Below are positions 18,025 through 27,784 of a DNA stretch of 64,000 bases, piece by piece. The first letter of the stretch is position 1. Each line of letters opens with the position of its first letter. A model generated the notes under the pieces. It ran no database searches, was not told where the DNA came from, and was given only the letters and a program-made list of their open reading frames with translations. Position numbers and translations under genes: made by a program. This DNA comes from Limnohabitans sp. MMS-10A-192 (GTDB lineage Bacteria; Pseudomonadota; Gammaproteobacteria; Burkholderiales; Burkholderiaceae_C), in assembly GCF_003063335.1 (NCBI RefSeq), contig NZ_NERX01000004.1:62001-126000 (forward strand). The letters are read 5' to 3'.

Positions 18025-19398
18025 TTATTTTTGCAACAAGGCGTTGATGCTTTGCAGGTCTTCGGCCTTGAGTGTGCCGCTGGCTTGGCGCAGCTTGAGC
18101 TGGCCGAGCAGGACGTCATAGCGGGCTTTGGCCAGATCACGCTTGGTCTGGTACAGCTGGCTTTGGCTGTTGAGCACATCGATGTTGATGCGCACACCCA
18201 CTTGGTAACCCAGTTTGTTGGCGTCCAGTGCCGCTTGGCTGGAGGCTTCTGCCGCCTGCAAGGCTTTGACCTGACCCAGACCCGACTGCAGGCCCAGATA
18301 GGCGGTGCGTGTCGCTTGCGCGATTTGACGTTGAGCGCCTTCCAGATCGTTTCTGGATTTTTCTTCAAGGGCAATAGTCTCTCGGACACGATTTTGAGTT
18401 GCCATACCGTTGAAAAGGGGCAAGGTGAATGTGACCTTCGCGCTTCCTGTATTGATTTTTTGGTCAAATCCAGGATTAGGGCCAAGTGTTGTGGCGTCCA
18501 AATTTTTCAACTGGCCATATTCGAGCGACAAATCAACAGTTGGTTTGTGGCCTGCAGTGGCCTTTTCAGTTTCAAGCTTTGCAATGTCCAAGTTAGTTCG
18601 AGCTGCTTGTATGGCTGGATGAGCTTGATCGCTTTGTGCCATCCAGCTATCGACTCCTTGTGCATCGACAGACGGTAGAACAGCTTCAGGCCGAATGCTC
18701 TGTGGCTTGAGACCTGGTTTACCGACCAATAATTCCAAGGCGATACTTTTGACACGCAGATCATTGTCCGCAGCAATTTCCTGGGCGATGACGAGGTCAT
18801 AACGTGCTTGAGCTTCTCGTGTATCGGTGATGGTGGATGTGCCGACTTCAAAGTTGCGTTTGGCGCTGGCCAGCTGCTCAGCCACCGCTGCTTTTTGGGC
18901 TTGCACAAAGGTCAAATTTTGTTGGGCGGCAAGTACCTCGAAGTACGCTTGTGTTGTGCGAACGATCAAGTCTTGTTCAGCTTGGTTCAGACTGGCTTCG
19001 GCCAGTTCCAGGCTTTTTTGACTTTGGCGGTAAGAGGCCAGGTTGGCTGGACGATACAACGGCTGCGTTGCTTTAACGCCTGCAGTTTGAGATGAATAGT
19101 AATAATTGGGAATTCTGGTGCCACCGCCTGCTGGCGTATAGGTGATTTCACGGTCGCTGCGATTGGCTTCCATGTTCAAGCCGATTGTCGGCAACAAAGC
19201 CGCCTTGCCTTGATCCGCTTTGGCCTGGTTGGCCAAGAATTGTGATTTTGCCGATTGGTACCCTGCGTCAAAGCCCTTGGCCATCTCGTACATGTCGACC
19301 AGACTTTGTGCGTGGCTGTTGCAGGCAAAGGCCAACGACAGGAGCGCTGCCAAGGGCAGGCGCTTGAACAAGGCGGGGTTGGAGCGTTGGTGCTGCAT
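18025..19398 (-). CDS. TolC family outer-membrane channel protein
   Basis: A 457-residue outer-membrane efflux protein. It has a signal peptide (LPLAALLSLAFACNSHAQ, cut after about residue 30) and two OEP repeats, each with long helices and short strands (SLVDMYEMAKGFDAGYQSAK; FEVGTSTITDTREAQARYDL; later YQVGVRINIDVLNSQSQLYQ, a typical TolC stretch). It should form the trimeric outer-membrane exit duct for the RND pump encoded upstream in the same direction. ATG 19398 is preferred; an upstream in-frame ATG at 19,452 lies in the rhodanese gene. Bases about 18,340-18,850 are clearly richer in AT than both ends of the gene. Confidence 0.92.
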   Translation of the reverse strand: MQHQRSNPALFKRLPLAALLSLAFACNSHAQSLVDMYEMAKGFDAGYQSAKSQFLANQAKADQGKAALLPTIGLNMEANRSDREITYTPAGGGTRIPNYYYSSQTAGVKATQPLYRPANLASYRQSQKSLELAEASLNQAEQDLIVRTTQAYFEVLAAQQNLTFVQAQKAAVAEQLASAKRNFEVGTSTITDTREAQARYDLVIAQEIAADNDLRVKSIALELLVGKPGLKPQSIRPEAVLPSVDAQGVDSWMAQSDQAHPAIQAARTNLDIAKLETEKATAGHKPTVDLSLEYGQLKNLDATTLGPNPGFDQKINTGSAKVTFTLPLFNGMATQNRVRETIALEEKSRNDLEGAQRQIAQATRTAYLGLQSGLGQVKALQAAEASSQAALDANKLGYQVGVRINIDVLNSQSQLYQTKRDLAKARYDVLLGQLKLRQASGTLKAEDLQSINALLQK

Positions 19399-19448
19399 GG
19401 GGGGCTTTCTTGAAATCCGGTGAATAGGCGAAGCGCAATGAACGGGCA

Positions 19449-19778
19449 TCAATACACAGGCACATTGGGGTCTACTTGCAGTGACCAGGCATGGATGCCA
19501 CCGGCCACATTGACCACCTCAAAGCCTTGTTGGGCCAGGAAGTGGGCCACCTGCTGGCTGCGCGCACCGTGGTGGCATAGGCAAGCCATGGGGCGTGACC
19601 GGTCCAACTCGTCCAGGCGCGCCGGGATGGTCTGCATGGGCATGTGCACCAGGTCCAGGCTGTCGGGCCGGGCACTGGCGGTCTGCAGTTCCCAGACCTC
19701 CCGCACGTCCAGCAGCACGGGGCGGCTCGATTGCTGTGCGGCCCAGTCGTTCAGTTGTGCAGGTGTGATCTGTTGCAT
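19449..19778 (-). CDS. Rhodanese-like domain protein
   Basis: A 109-residue single-domain rhodanese of the GlpE/PspE size class. The active-site loop is CHHGARS (Cys near residue 69), preceded by LLDVREVWELQ and followed by VVNVAGGIHAW. The HHGARS loop rather than the thiosulfate-type R-[S/T] loop leaves the sulfur donor open. It lies 5 bases after the Pcm-like gene and 50 before the TolC gene, inside the efflux operon. Confidence 0.9.
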   Translation of the reverse strand: MQQITPAQLNDWAAQQSSRPVLLDVREVWELQTASARPDSLDLVHMPMQTIPARLDELDRSRPMACLCHHGARSQQVAHFLAQQGFEVVNVAGGIHAWSLQVDPNVPVY

Positions 19779-19783
19779 GGTGT

Positions 19784-20443
19784 TCAGAATGCGAAGCGCG
19801 AAGGTTCGGTGAAACCGTTCAAGCGAGGGGCATTGCAGTCCCAGGGCTCGGTGGTGGTGAAACTGCTGTCGCTGCTGCGGGTGACCACGGTGGCGCGCAT
19901 CATGGGTTCGTCGCCCACGATGGCCACCAGACGGCCGCCCACCTTGAGTTGTTGCAGCAAGGCTGTGGGCACCTGGGCCACCGAGCCATTGAGCAAGATC
20001 GCGTCGAAGGGACCATCGGCGGCAGCACCCTGGCTGCCATCGGCCACGCGCACGCTGACGTTGGTCGCACCAGCTTTTTGCAAATTGGCTTGGGCCTGCG
20101 CCGCCAGGCTGGCATCGGTCTCCAGACTCAGCACGCTGGCGGCCTGGTGGGCCATCAGGGCGGCCATGAAACCGGAGCCGGTGCCGATGTCGAGCACTTT
20201 GTCGGTCTTCTTCAGCGCCAGCTCTTGCAGCAGTCGGGCTTGCACGCGGGGGGCCAGCATGACCTGGTTGGCGGCGGCGCCCAGGGGGATTTCCATGTCC
20301 ACAAACGCCAGGGCCTTGTGGGCCAGGGGGGCGAAGTCTTCGCGGCGAACCACCGACAACAAGTCCAGCACTTGCGGGTCCAGCACTTCCCAAGGGCGGA
20401 TTTGCTGTTCGATCATGTTGAAGCGGGCCTGGTTCAGATCCAT
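19784..20443 (-). CDS. Protein-L-isoaspartate O-methyltransferase family protein
   Basis: A 219-residue SAM-dependent methyltransferase of the PCMT family. Motif I is VLDIGTGSGFMAALMA; the N-terminal MIEQQIRPWEVLDPQVLDLL and FAPLAHKALAFVDMEIPLG agree with the family. PCMT repairs isoaspartyl residues; members of this betaproteobacterial branch often have weak or untested activity. It sits 39 bases after the RND pump gene and 5 bases before the rhodanese gene, so it is most likely co-transcribed with the pump. Confidence 0.88.
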   Translation of the reverse strand: MDLNQARFNMIEQQIRPWEVLDPQVLDLLSVVRREDFAPLAHKALAFVDMEIPLGAAANQVMLAPRVQARLLQELALKKTDKVLDIGTGSGFMAALMAHQAASVLSLETDASLAAQAQANLQKAGATNVSVRVADGSQGAAADGPFDAILLNGSVAQVPTALLQQLKVGGRLVAIVGDEPMMRATVVTRSSDSSFTTTEPWDCNAPRLNGFTEPSRFAF

Positions 20444-20482
20444 TTTTTTACTCCTGAGGGGTTTTCCAATATGGGTTTGATT

Positions 20483-23400
20483 TTACTGGGCTGATCCGAC
20501 CGCGCCCTGACGGGCTGGTGCCAGACCGGCTTTGCGGCGCAGCCACTGCGCCAGGTCGTCCATGTAGCAATACACCACCGGTACGACCACCAGGGTCAAC
20601 AAAGAGGAGGTGATCACACCACCGATCACAGCCTGGCCCATGGGGGCGCGCTGCTCGGAGCCCTCGGTCATGGCAAACGCCAAGGGCACCATGCCGAAAA
20701 TCATGGCCAGCGTGGTCATCAAGATGGGCCGCAAACGCACTTTGGCGGCCATCAGCAGGGCTTCGCTGCGCTCCATGCCTTCTTCGCGGGCGCGGATGGC
20801 AAAGTCCACCAGCAAGATCGCGTTTTTGGTGACCAGGCCCATGAGCATGATCACGCCGATGATGGAGAACATCGACAAGGTCGAGCGGAACAGCATCAGG
20901 GCCAGCACCACGCCGATCAGCGTCAGGGGCAGGGCGGTCATCAGGGCCAAGGGTTGCAAAAAGCTCTTGAACTGGCTGGCCAGGATCATGTAGATGAAGA
21001 TCACGGCCAGCGCCAGGGCGGACAGGGCGTAGCCAAAGGACTCGGCCATGTTTTTGGTGGAGCCGCCGAACTGGAAGCGGTAGCCCGGGGGCAAGTTCAG
21101 GCCTTCCATGACGGTCTTGATGTCGCCCGAGACTTGGCCTGCCGCACGGTTGTACACGTTGGCGTTGATGGCCACCTCGCGGGTCAGGTCACGGCGGTTG
21201 ATCTGGTTGGAGCCGGTGCTCTCGCTGACCTTGGCCACCTGGCCCAGGCGCACGATGCGGGTGCTGCCGTCGGCCGCGTTGAGCGCAAAGGGCAGGCGCT
21301 CCAGGTCCTGCATATTGTTGCGGGCATCGGGCGACAGGCGCACGTTCACATCGTAGGTTTGGTCGTCGGGGGCACGCCAGTTGCCCACGGTTTGCCCGGC
21401 CACCAAGGTGCGCAGCGGTCCGGCCAGTTGGGCCGTGCCCAGACCCAGATCAGACGCTGAGGTGGTGAGCACCCTCACCCCGATGGTGGGTTTGTTGGCT
21501 TTGACGCTGGAGTCCAGATCGACCAAGCCAGGGATGGCGCGCAACTTGTCCATGGCCTGCAGGGTCAGGCGTTCCAGTTCGCGCTGGTCCGGGCCTTGGA
21601 TGGAAAATTCGATTTGCTTGTTGCCGCCGACGCTGTCGAGCAAACCGGCATGCGTGACGGTGATGCCAGGCACTTGCTGCAAGCGTTCACGCAGGGTGGC
21701 CGACATTTGGTCCACGCTGCGCGAACGCTCTTTGCGGTTGACCAGGCGCACATAGATGCTGGCGTTGTTTTTGCCCAGCGCGTTGCCGGTGTTGAGCGTG
21801 GCCACGGTGTAGCGCACCTCGGGGAACTCCCGGATGATGCTTTCGACCTGGCGCGCTTTGGCTTCGGTGGCTTCCAAGGAGCTGCCCACGGGCGTCTGGA
21901 AGTTCACCGAGGTTTCGGAAAAGTCGGCCTTGGGCACGAACTCGGTGCCCAAGAGCGGCACCATGAAGATGCTGGTCACGAACACGCCAATCGCCATCAA
22001 CACGGTCTTGCGTTTGTGCACCAGCGACCAAGCGAGGATCTTTTGGTAGCCGTCGGACAGCTTGTCGGTACCGGTTTCAAACCAGTGGGTCACCCGGCCA
22101 ATGGTCTTGTCATACAAGGTCACGGGGGCGTGGTGCTTGCCGTGTTCTTCGATGCTGGGGTCGTGCCAGATGCTCGAGAGCATGGGGTCGAGTGTGAAGC
22201 TCACAAACATCGAGATGCCCACGGCCGCCACGATGGTGATGCCGAACTCGTGGAAGAACTTGCCGATGATGCCTTCCATGAAGCCGATGGGCAAAAACAC
22301 CGCCACGATGGACAAGGTGGTGGCCAGCACCGCCAGGCCAATTTCCTGCGTGCCTTGCATCGAGGCGTCGTAGGCGTTCTTGCCCATCTGCACATGGCGC
22401 ACGATGTTTTCGCGCACCACGATGGCGTCGTCGATCAAGAGACCCACGCACAGGCTCAGCGCCATCAGCGTGATCATGTTGATGGTGAAGCCGAACATGT
22501 TCATGAACATGAAGGTGCCGATCAGCGAGATCGGCAGCGTCAAGCCCGTGATCACGGTGGAGCGCCAGGAGTTCAGGAACAGGAACACGATCAGCACCGT
22601 CAGGATGGCGCCTTCGATCAGGGTGCGGCGCACGTTGTCCACCGCCACACGAATGGGGCGTGAGCTGTCGGTGATGGGCTCCAGACGCAAGCCGGGCGGC
22701 AGCTGGGTCTGCAATTCGGCCACGGTTTTGACCAGGCCGTCGATCACCTGGATGGTGTTTTCATCTTGCGACTTTTGCACCGACAAGAGCAAGGTGCGCT
22801 GGCCGTTGTAGAGGGCCAGCGATTCCACTTCTTGGGCGCCATCTTGCACACGGGCCACTTGCGACAGGCGCACAGGCGAGCCGCCTTTGCGGGCCACGAT
22901 GATCTGGCCAAAGTCCTCGGGTCGCTTCATGCGCGACTCGACTTGCACCATGCGCTCTTGCTCCAGCGAGCGGATCGCGCCCACCGGCAAGTCCTGGTTT
23001 TCATTGCGCACCGCAGCCACCACTTGGTCGGCGGTGATGCCCAGCGCTTCCATGGCCAAGGGCTGCAAATACAGGTTGATCTCGCGGCGCGTGCCGCCGA
23101 CCAAGGTGACCGAGCCCACACCGCGCACGTTTTCAAGGCGCTTTTTGAGCACTTGCTCGGACCAGTTGGTCATCTCCACCGCGGTGGGCACTTGGGTCTG
23201 GGTTTTATCGGGCACCACGGCCAGCGACCAGATGGCTTTGCTGGAGGGGTCAAAGCGCAGCACCTTGGGGTCTTTGACTTCGGTGCGCAAGTTGGGGCGA
23301 ATCGAGGCGACTTTCTCGCGCACGTCTTCGGCGGCTTTGCGGCCGTCGATGTGCAGCTGGAACTCGATCACGACGACCGACTGGTTTTCATAGCTGCGCG

Positions 23401-23644
23401 AGGTCAGGGCGTTGATGCCGGCGATCGCGTTGACGCCTTCCTCGATCTTTTTGGAGACTTCGCTTTCCACGATCTCGGGTGAGGCGCCGGGGTATTCGGT
23501 GCTGATCACCACCACCGGAAAGTCGATGTTGGGGAACTGGTCAACTTTGAGGCGCTGGTAGGCAAACAAGCCCAACACCACCAAGGCCAGCATGACCATG
23601 GTGGCGAAGACGGGGTTTTTCAGACTGACACGGGTGAACCACAT
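20483..23644 (-). CDS. RND family efflux transporter permease
   Basis: A 1053-residue inner-membrane proton antiporter of the AcrB/MexB superfamily. It begins [20 protein letters not shown] with the first membrane helix, followed by a periplasmic porter region ([20 protein letters not shown]), then the middle membrane block containing the proton-relay helix ([20 protein letters not shown], with the paired Asp) and a second porter and membrane block ([14 protein letters not shown]). It uses the proton gradient to expel substrates through the adaptor and the TolC-type channel encoded in the same operon. HAE-type drug export is likely; metal export of the CusA type is less so because the CusA metal methionine pattern is not evident. 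Confidence 0.95.
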   Translation of the reverse strand: MWFTRVSLKNPVFATMVMLALVVLGLFAYQRLKVDQFPNIDFPVVVISTEYPGASPEIVESEVSKKIEEGVNAIAGINALTSRSYENQSVVVIEFQLHIDGRKAAEDVREKVASIRPNLRTEVKDPKVLRFDPSSKAIWSLAVVPDKTQTQVPTAVEMTNWSEQVLKKRLENVRGVGSVTLVGGTRREINLYLQPLAMEALGITADQVVAAVRNENQDLPVGAIRSLEQERMVQVESRMKRPEDFGQIIVARKGGSPVRLSQVARVQDGAQEVESLALYNGQRTLLLSVQKSQDENTIQVIDGLVKTVAELQTQLPPGLRLEPITDSSRPIRVAVDNVRRTLIEGAILTVLIVFLFLNSWRSTVITGLTLPISLIGTFMFMNMFGFTINMITLMALSLCVGLLIDDAIVVRENIVRHVQMGKNAYDASMQGTQEIGLAVLATTLSIVAVFLPIGFMEGIIGKFFHEFGITIVAAVGISMFVSFTLDPMLSSIWHDPSIEEHGKHHAPVTLYDKTIGRVTHWFETGTDKLSDGYQKILAWSLVHKRKTVLMAIGVFVTSIFMVPLLGTEFVPKADFSETSVNFQTPVGSSLEATEAKARQVESIIREFPEVRYTVATLNTGNALGKNNASIYVRLVNRKERSRSVDQMSATLRERLQQVPGITVTHAGLLDSVGGNKQIEFSIQGPDQRELERLTLQAMDKLRAIPGLVDLDSSVKANKPTIGVRVLTTSASDLGLGTAQLAGPLRTLVAGQTVGNWRAPDDQTYDVNVRLSPDARNNMQDLERLPFALNAADGSTRIVRLGQVAKVSESTGSNQINRRDLTREVAINANVYNRAAGQVSGDIKTVMEGLNLPPGYRFQFGGSTKNMAESFGYALSALALAVIFIYMILASQFKSFLQPLALMTALPLTLIGVVLALMLFRSTLSMFSIIGVIMLMGLVTKNAILLVDFAIRAREEGMERSEALLMAAKVRLRPILMTTLAMIFGMVPLAFAMTEGSEQRAPMGQAVIGGVITSSLLTLVVVPVVYCYMDDLAQWLRRKAGLAPARQGAVGSAQ

Positions 23645-23656
23645 GCTGAGTGCCTT

Positions 23657-24778
23657 TTACTGGGCCGCAGCCGTGAACTTGAGCTGCACGCCTTCACGCA
23701 CCGCCCCTGCACTGGCCGCCAGCACTTGCGTGCCTTCGGTCAAACCTTCGACGGCCACCATGGCCAGTCCTTGAACTTCGGTGCGCGCACCGGTTTTGAC
23801 GGGCACATGCTTGACGGCCTTGTTCTCCACCACTTGCACATAAGGCTGCGGCTTGTCGGTGCGCACACTGCTCACCGGCACGGCCATGGCCTGCACGGTC
23901 TGGGTGCCCAAGGCGCCTTCGGCAAACAGGCCCTGGCGCAAGCCCTCGCGCCAGGACACGCCCAAGTACACCAACACGCTGCGGCTGCCCGCCTGGGCGC
24001 TGGGGTTGATGCGCAACACACGGGCCTCGACCGGCTGGCCCACGCCTTCGATGTTCAGTTGGGCCTTCATGCCCACACGCACTTGGGCGGCATCGTTGGC
24101 GGGCAAGGCGGCTTCGAGTTCGAGCTGCGAGAGGTTGACGATCTCGAGGATGCGGGCATCGATGGCCACGCGCTCACCGGCTTGTGCCAGGCGCTGGGCA
24201 ATCTGGCCAGAAAAAGGTGCTTTCAAGTTGGCATCGTCCAGCGCCTTGTTGGTCACATCCAGCGCAGCCATGGCGGCCATGTAAGTGGCCTTCGCACCGT
24301 TCAGGCTGGCTTGCGAGGTGATGAGCGCAGTTTGCGAGATGAAGCCTTGGTCCACTAAGGCCTTGTTGTTGTCGTATTGGCGCTGGGCAATGTCCACCTG
24401 CGCTTTGGCCGAATCGGCTTGCTGCTGGGCCTGACGTTGGCGTGCTTGGTATTCGGTGGGGTCCACGCGGGCCACCACTTGGCCCGCTTGCACGGCATCG
24501 CCTTCGCGCACGGTCAAGGCCACCAGTTCACCGGCCACGCGGGCCTTGATGAAGGCGCTTTGCGTGGCTTTGAGTGCGCCGGACACCGGCAGGCCCAAGG
24601 CCAGGGCTTGGGTTTTGACGGTGAAGACATCGGCGCTGGCCAACTCCAGCACTGGCGTGCTCACGGCAGTGGCAGTGGGGCTGTTGGCGGCTTTGCGTTG
24701 TCCAATCCAACGGGCGCCTCCGGCCACCACCACAGCGATGGCCACACCCGACAAGATCCAAATTGTTGATTTTTTCAT
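23657..24778 (-). CDS. RND efflux periplasmic adaptor (MFP) subunit
   Basis: A 373-residue membrane fusion protein. An N-terminal signal/anchor helix (TIWILSGVAIAVVVAGGARW) is followed by the biotinyl-lipoyl halves (IKARVAGELVALTVREGDAV; LKAPFSGQIAQRLAQAGERV) around a coiled-coil hairpin rich in Gln and Ala, then the beta-barrel and membrane-proximal domains. There is no lipobox cysteine. It links the RND pump, 12 bases downstream, with the outer-membrane channel. Confidence 0.94.
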   Translation of the reverse strand: MKKSTIWILSGVAIAVVVAGGARWIGQRKAANSPTATAVSTPVLELASADVFTVKTQALALGLPVSGALKATQSAFIKARVAGELVALTVREGDAVQAGQVVARVDPTEYQARQRQAQQQADSAKAQVDIAQRQYDNNKALVDQGFISQTALITSQASLNGAKATYMAAMAALDVTNKALDDANLKAPFSGQIAQRLAQAGERVAIDARILEIVNLSQLELEAALPANDAAQVRVGMKAQLNIEGVGQPVEARVLRINPSAQAGSRSVLVYLGVSWREGLRQGLFAEGALGTQTVQAMAVPVSSVRTDKPQPYVQVVENKAVKHVPVKTGARTEVQGLAMVAVEGLTEGTQVLAASAGAVREGVQLKFTAAAQ

Positions 24779-24784
24779 GGCAGA

Positions 24785-25426
24785 TCAAGAAGTAGACAAA
24801 CCACGCACCAGCAACTGGGCGTGTTGGGAAATGAATTGTTCAGGGTTGATTTGCTCGGTCTGCGGGCTGCATGGGCCCATCGAGTGTTTCCACATGACCA
24901 GAAACAGCAGCGGCGCCATGACGGAATGCAGCGCCAATTCGATGTTCATGGGGCGCAGCTCGCCCCGATCAATGCCTCTTTGCAGCGCAAAGCGCACCAG
25001 GGCCTGTCCGGGCTCGATCACTTCCTGCCGGTAAAAAGAAGCCAATTCAGGAAAATTACTCGCCTCGCTCATCACCAACTTGGAAATGCCGGAAGCCTTG
25101 GTGGCGCCATACCGGTGCCACCATTGGAGCAGCATCCATTCGAGCAATTCACCCGTGGGGCCTTGAAACTGCGCCACCTCGGCTGCGCCTTGCGTCACAG
25201 GGGCCACCACGTTTTCGCGCACCACGGCTTTGAACAGGTCTTCCTTGCTGGGGAAGTACAAGAACAAAGTGCCTTTGGACACCCCCGCACGGGCGGCCAC
25301 TTCTTCCACGCGGGTGGCGGCAAAGCCTTTTTCGACGAACAAATCCAAAGCCGCCTCCAGGAGTTCTCCGGGGCGGTCTTGTTTGCGGCGTTCGCGTTTA
25401 TGGGGGGCGGATGCTTCGGTGTTCAC
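24785..25426 (-). CDS. TetR family regulator of the efflux operon
   Basis: A 213-residue repressor with an N-terminal TetR helix-turn-helix (PGELLEAALDLFVEKGFAAT then AARAGVSKGTLFLYFPSKED) and a variable ligand-binding C-terminal half. GTG 25426 is preferred: it gives MNTEASAPHKRERRKQDRP and places the start just after the operator. The longer open frame to 25,501 would run through the promoter. It is the first gene of the efflux operon, with 6 bases to the adaptor gene, so it probably represses its own operon and is released when a pump substrate binds. Confidence 0.9.
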   Translation of the reverse strand: MNTEASAPHKRERRKQDRPGELLEAALDLFVEKGFAATRVEEVAARAGVSKGTLFLYFPSKEDLFKAVVRENVVAPVTQGAAEVAQFQGPTGELLEWMLLQWWHRYGATKASGISKLVMSEASNFPELASFYRQEVIEPGQALVRFALQRGIDRGELRPMNIELALHSVMAPLLFLVMWKHSMGPCSPQTEQINPEQFISQHAQLLVRGLSTS

Positions 25427-25445
25427 ACAAACCAGTTGGCTAATG

Positions 25446-25459
25446 ACTGACTGGTTAGT
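25446..25459. promoter_or_regulatory. TetR-type operator ACTnACnnGTnAGT
   Basis: On the plus strand ACTGACTGGTTAGT; the symmetric positions ACT-n-AC-nn-GT-n-AGT form a perfect palindrome. It directly follows the -10 box of the efflux-operon promoter, covering the likely start of transcription, and ends 20 bases before the TetR start codon. Confidence 0.75.
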
Positions 25460-25488
25460 AATGTAGTGGCTGACCTGGTGCGCGTCAA
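25460..25488 (-). promoter_or_regulatory. Sigma-70-type promoter of the efflux operon
   Basis: Read on the minus strand: TTGACG (25,488-25,483), a 17-base spacer, and TACATT (25,465-25,460). Spacing is ideal and the -10 box touches the operator palindrome. Confidence 0.65.
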
Positions 25489-25529
25489 GCCGGTGGTGCA
25501 CACATGACGGTGAAGTGCAAGTAAAGAAA

Positions 25530-25547
25530 CAGGGGCCGAAGCCCCTG
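25530..25547 (-). terminator. Rho-independent terminator of gcdH
   Basis: On the minus strand the stem CAGGGGC / GCCCCTG encloses a TTCG tetraloop and is followed by TTTCTTT. It lies 24 bases after the gcdH stop and separates it from the efflux-operon promoter. Confidence 0.8.
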
Positions 25548-25570
25548 CGTTGGATGGCGCGAAGAAGACC

Positions 25571-26758
25571 TTAGTTGGAGAACGCCGGGATGCCCGTGAT
25601 GGCCCGACCCAAAATCAAGGCGTGCACGTCGTGCGTGCCTTCGTAGGTGTTGACCACTTCCAGGTTGACCAGGTGGCGGGCCACGCCGTATTCGGCGCTG
25701 ATGCCGTTGCCGCCCATCATGTCGCGGGCCAGGCGGGCGATGTCCAGCGCCTTGCCGCAGCTGTTGCGCTTGAGGATGGAGGTCAGGTCCACCGAGGCGG
25801 TGCCTTCGTCCTTCATGCGGCCCAGGCGCAGGCAGCCCTGCAGGCCCAGGCTGATTTCGGTCAGCATGTCGGCCAGTTTTTTCTGGATCAGCTGGTTGGC
25901 AGCCAAGGGGCGGCCAAACTGCTGGCGGTCCATCACGTATTGGCGTGCGCGGGCGTAGCAGTCTTCGGCAGCGCCCAAGGCGCCCCAGGCGATGCCGTAG
26001 CGGGCGCTGTTCAGGCAAGTGAAGGGGCCTTTCAAGCCACGCACTTCGGGGAAGGCGTTTTCTTCAGGGCAGAAGACTTCGTCCATGACGATTTCGCCGG
26101 TGATGGAGGCGCGCAGGCCGACCTTGCCGTGCACGGCGGGGGCGCTCAAACCCTTCCAGCCTTTTTCCAAAATGAAGCCGCGGATCTGGCCGCCATCGTC
26201 CTTGGCCCAGACCACGAAGACGTCGGCGATCGGGCTGTTGGTGATCCACATCTTGGCGCCGGACAGGCTGTAGCCGCCGGGCACTTTCTTGGCGCGGGTG
26301 ATCATGCTGCCAGGGTCGGAACCGTGGTTGGGTTCGGTCAGGCCAAAGCAGCCGACCCACTCACCACGCGCCAGCTTGGGCAGGTATTTTTGCTTTTGGG
26401 CTTCGGTGCCGAAGTCGTTGATCGGCACCATCACCAATGACGACTGCACGCTCATCATGGAGCGGTAGCCCGAGTCCACGCGCTCGACTTCGCGCGCGAC
26501 CAGGCCGTAGCAGACGTAGTTCAGGCCAGCGCCGCCGTACTGCTCGGGGATGGTGGCGCCCAAAAGGCCCAGCTCGCCCATCTCATTGAAGATCGAGCGG
26601 TCGGTGGTTTCATTCAAAAAAGCGTCTTTGACGCGGGGCAGCAGGCGCTCTTGGCAATAGGCGCGCGCGGCCTCGCTGACTTGGCGCTCGTCGTCGGTCA
26701 ATTGGGCGCTCAGGTCAAAGGGGTCTTCCCAGTTGAAGCTGTTCTTGTGGGTGGCCAT
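25571..26758 (-). CDS. gcdH: Glutaryl-CoA dehydrogenase (acyl-CoA dehydrogenase family)
   Basis: A 395-residue FAD flavoprotein that oxidises and decarboxylates glutaryl-CoA to crotonyl-CoA in lysine, tryptophan and benzoate-type degradation. Family signatures are [15 protein letters not shown], the flavin-binding [17 protein letters not shown] and the C-terminal [19 protein letters not shown], which holds the catalytic Glu. The [17 protein letters not shown] stretch is typical of GCDH rather than of other acyl-CoA dehydrogenases. No CoA-transferase partner is next to it. A divergent LysR gene 98 bases away probably regulates it. Confidence 0.94.
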   Translation of the reverse strand: MATHKNSFNWEDPFDLSAQLTDDERQVSEAARAYCQERLLPRVKDAFLNETTDRSIFNEMGELGLLGATIPEQYGGAGLNYVCYGLVAREVERVDSGYRSMMSVQSSLVMVPINDFGTEAQKQKYLPKLARGEWVGCFGLTEPNHGSDPGSMITRAKKVPGGYSLSGAKMWITNSPIADVFVVWAKDDGGQIRGFILEKGWKGLSAPAVHGKVGLRASITGEIVMDEVFCPEENAFPEVRGLKGPFTCLNSARYGIAWGALGAAEDCYARARQYVMDRQQFGRPLAANQLIQKKLADMLTEISLGLQGCLRLGRMKDEGTASVDLTSILKRNSCGKALDIARLARDMMGGNGISAEYGVARHLVNLEVVNTYEGTHDVHALILGRAITGIPAFSN

Positions 26759-26818
26759 GGTGTGTCTCCGTAAAAAAGTGCTGAGCTCGATTGTCAGGGT
26801 GGCAAGAATAGCTGTCTA

Positions 26819-26843
26819 ATATTGATTATGGATTCATCAATAT
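26819..26843. promoter_or_regulatory. LysR-type operator palindrome in the gcdH/lysR gap
   Basis: ATATTGAT, a 9-base spacer, and ATCAATAT form a perfect inverted repeat with 8-base arms, centred in the 98-base divergent gap and ending 13 bases before the LysR start codon. The size and dyad fit a LysR recognition site. Confidence 0.7.
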
Positions 26844-26856
26844 AAAATTTTAATAC

Positions 26857-27750
26857 ATGGAATTCCGTCATCTGCGTTACTTTTTGGCCCTGGCCGAGGA
26901 ACTGCATTTCGGCCGGGCCGCGCAGCGCCTGTCGATCTCGCAGCCGCCGCTCTCGCTCAACATCCAGCAGCTCGAAGCCTCGGTGGGCGCGCAGCTCTTC
27001 ACGCGCAACAGCCGGGGCGTGCAGCTCACGGCCGCCGGGCAGGCCTTTGTGCCGGCCGCCCGCGCCTTGCTGGCGCAGGCCAGCGACGCCGCCCGCGAAG
27101 CACGCGAAGTGGCTGAAGGCCAGGCCGGCGAGCTGCACATTGGCTTTGCCGGGACCATGCTGTACTGCGGGCTGCCGCAGTTGCTGGGGCGCTTTCAGGC
27201 CAGCCACCCGCGCCTGAAGCTGGTGCTGCTGGAGCTCAGCTCCAGCGAGCAACTGTCCGAGCTGGTGCGCGACCGGCTGGATGTGGGCTTTGTCCACACC
27301 CCCCGCGTGCCGCCGGGTTTTGACCAAGTGCTGGTGGTCAGCCAGCCGCTGGTGGCTTGCCTGCCGCAGTCGCACCCGCTGGCGCGGGCGAGCCATGTGG
27401 GCCTGGACCAATTGCAAGGCGAGTCCTTGGTGGTGGTCTCGCGCACGGTGTCGCCCGACTACCACGCCCGCATCTTGAGCGAGTGCGAGCAGGCCGGCTG
27501 GCTACCCCCGGCGGTGCACGAGTTGCGCCATTGGCTGAGTGTGGTGTCGCTGGTGTCGCAGGGCCTGGGCGTGGCGCTGGTGCCGCAGGCCCTGCAAAAG
27601 TCGGCGCTGGCCGGTGTGGCCTTTGTGCCGCTGGCCCAAGCCGATGTGCGCTACGACACGCGTTGCCTGTGGCGCAGTGGTCGCGACCAGATGTCGCTCA
27701 AGGACTTTGTGCAGGCGGTGCAGGGCGGTGTGCAAAGCCTTGTTTCATAA
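26857..27750 (+). CDS. LysR family transcriptional regulator
   Basis: A 297-residue LTTR. The N-terminal winged helix (MEFRHLRYFLALAEELHFGR then AAQRLSISQPPLSLNIQQLE) is followed by the periplasmic-binding-protein-like effector domain from about residue 90. The close fit to BenM/CatM-like regulators in the N terminus (E-LHFGRAAQRL-ISQPPLS) suggests an aromatic or acyl effector, but that is inference. It is divergent from gcdH and probably controls it and itself. Confidence 0.93.
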   Translation: MEFRHLRYFLALAEELHFGRAAQRLSISQPPLSLNIQQLEASVGAQLFTRNSRGVQLTAAGQAFVPAARALLAQASDAAREAREVAEGQAGELHIGFAGTMLYCGLPQLLGRFQASHPRLKLVLLELSSSEQLSELVRDRLDVGFVHTPRVPPGFDQVLVVSQPLVACLPQSHPLARASHVGLDQLQGESLVVVSRTVSPDYHARILSECEQAGWLPPAVHELRHWLSVVSLVSQGLGVALVPQALQKSALAGVAFVPLAQADVRYDTRCLWRSGRDQMSLKDFVQAVQGGVQSLVS

Positions 27751-27784
27751 TTTGCCCAGCAGGGTGTAGTGGGCGTGTCACAGG

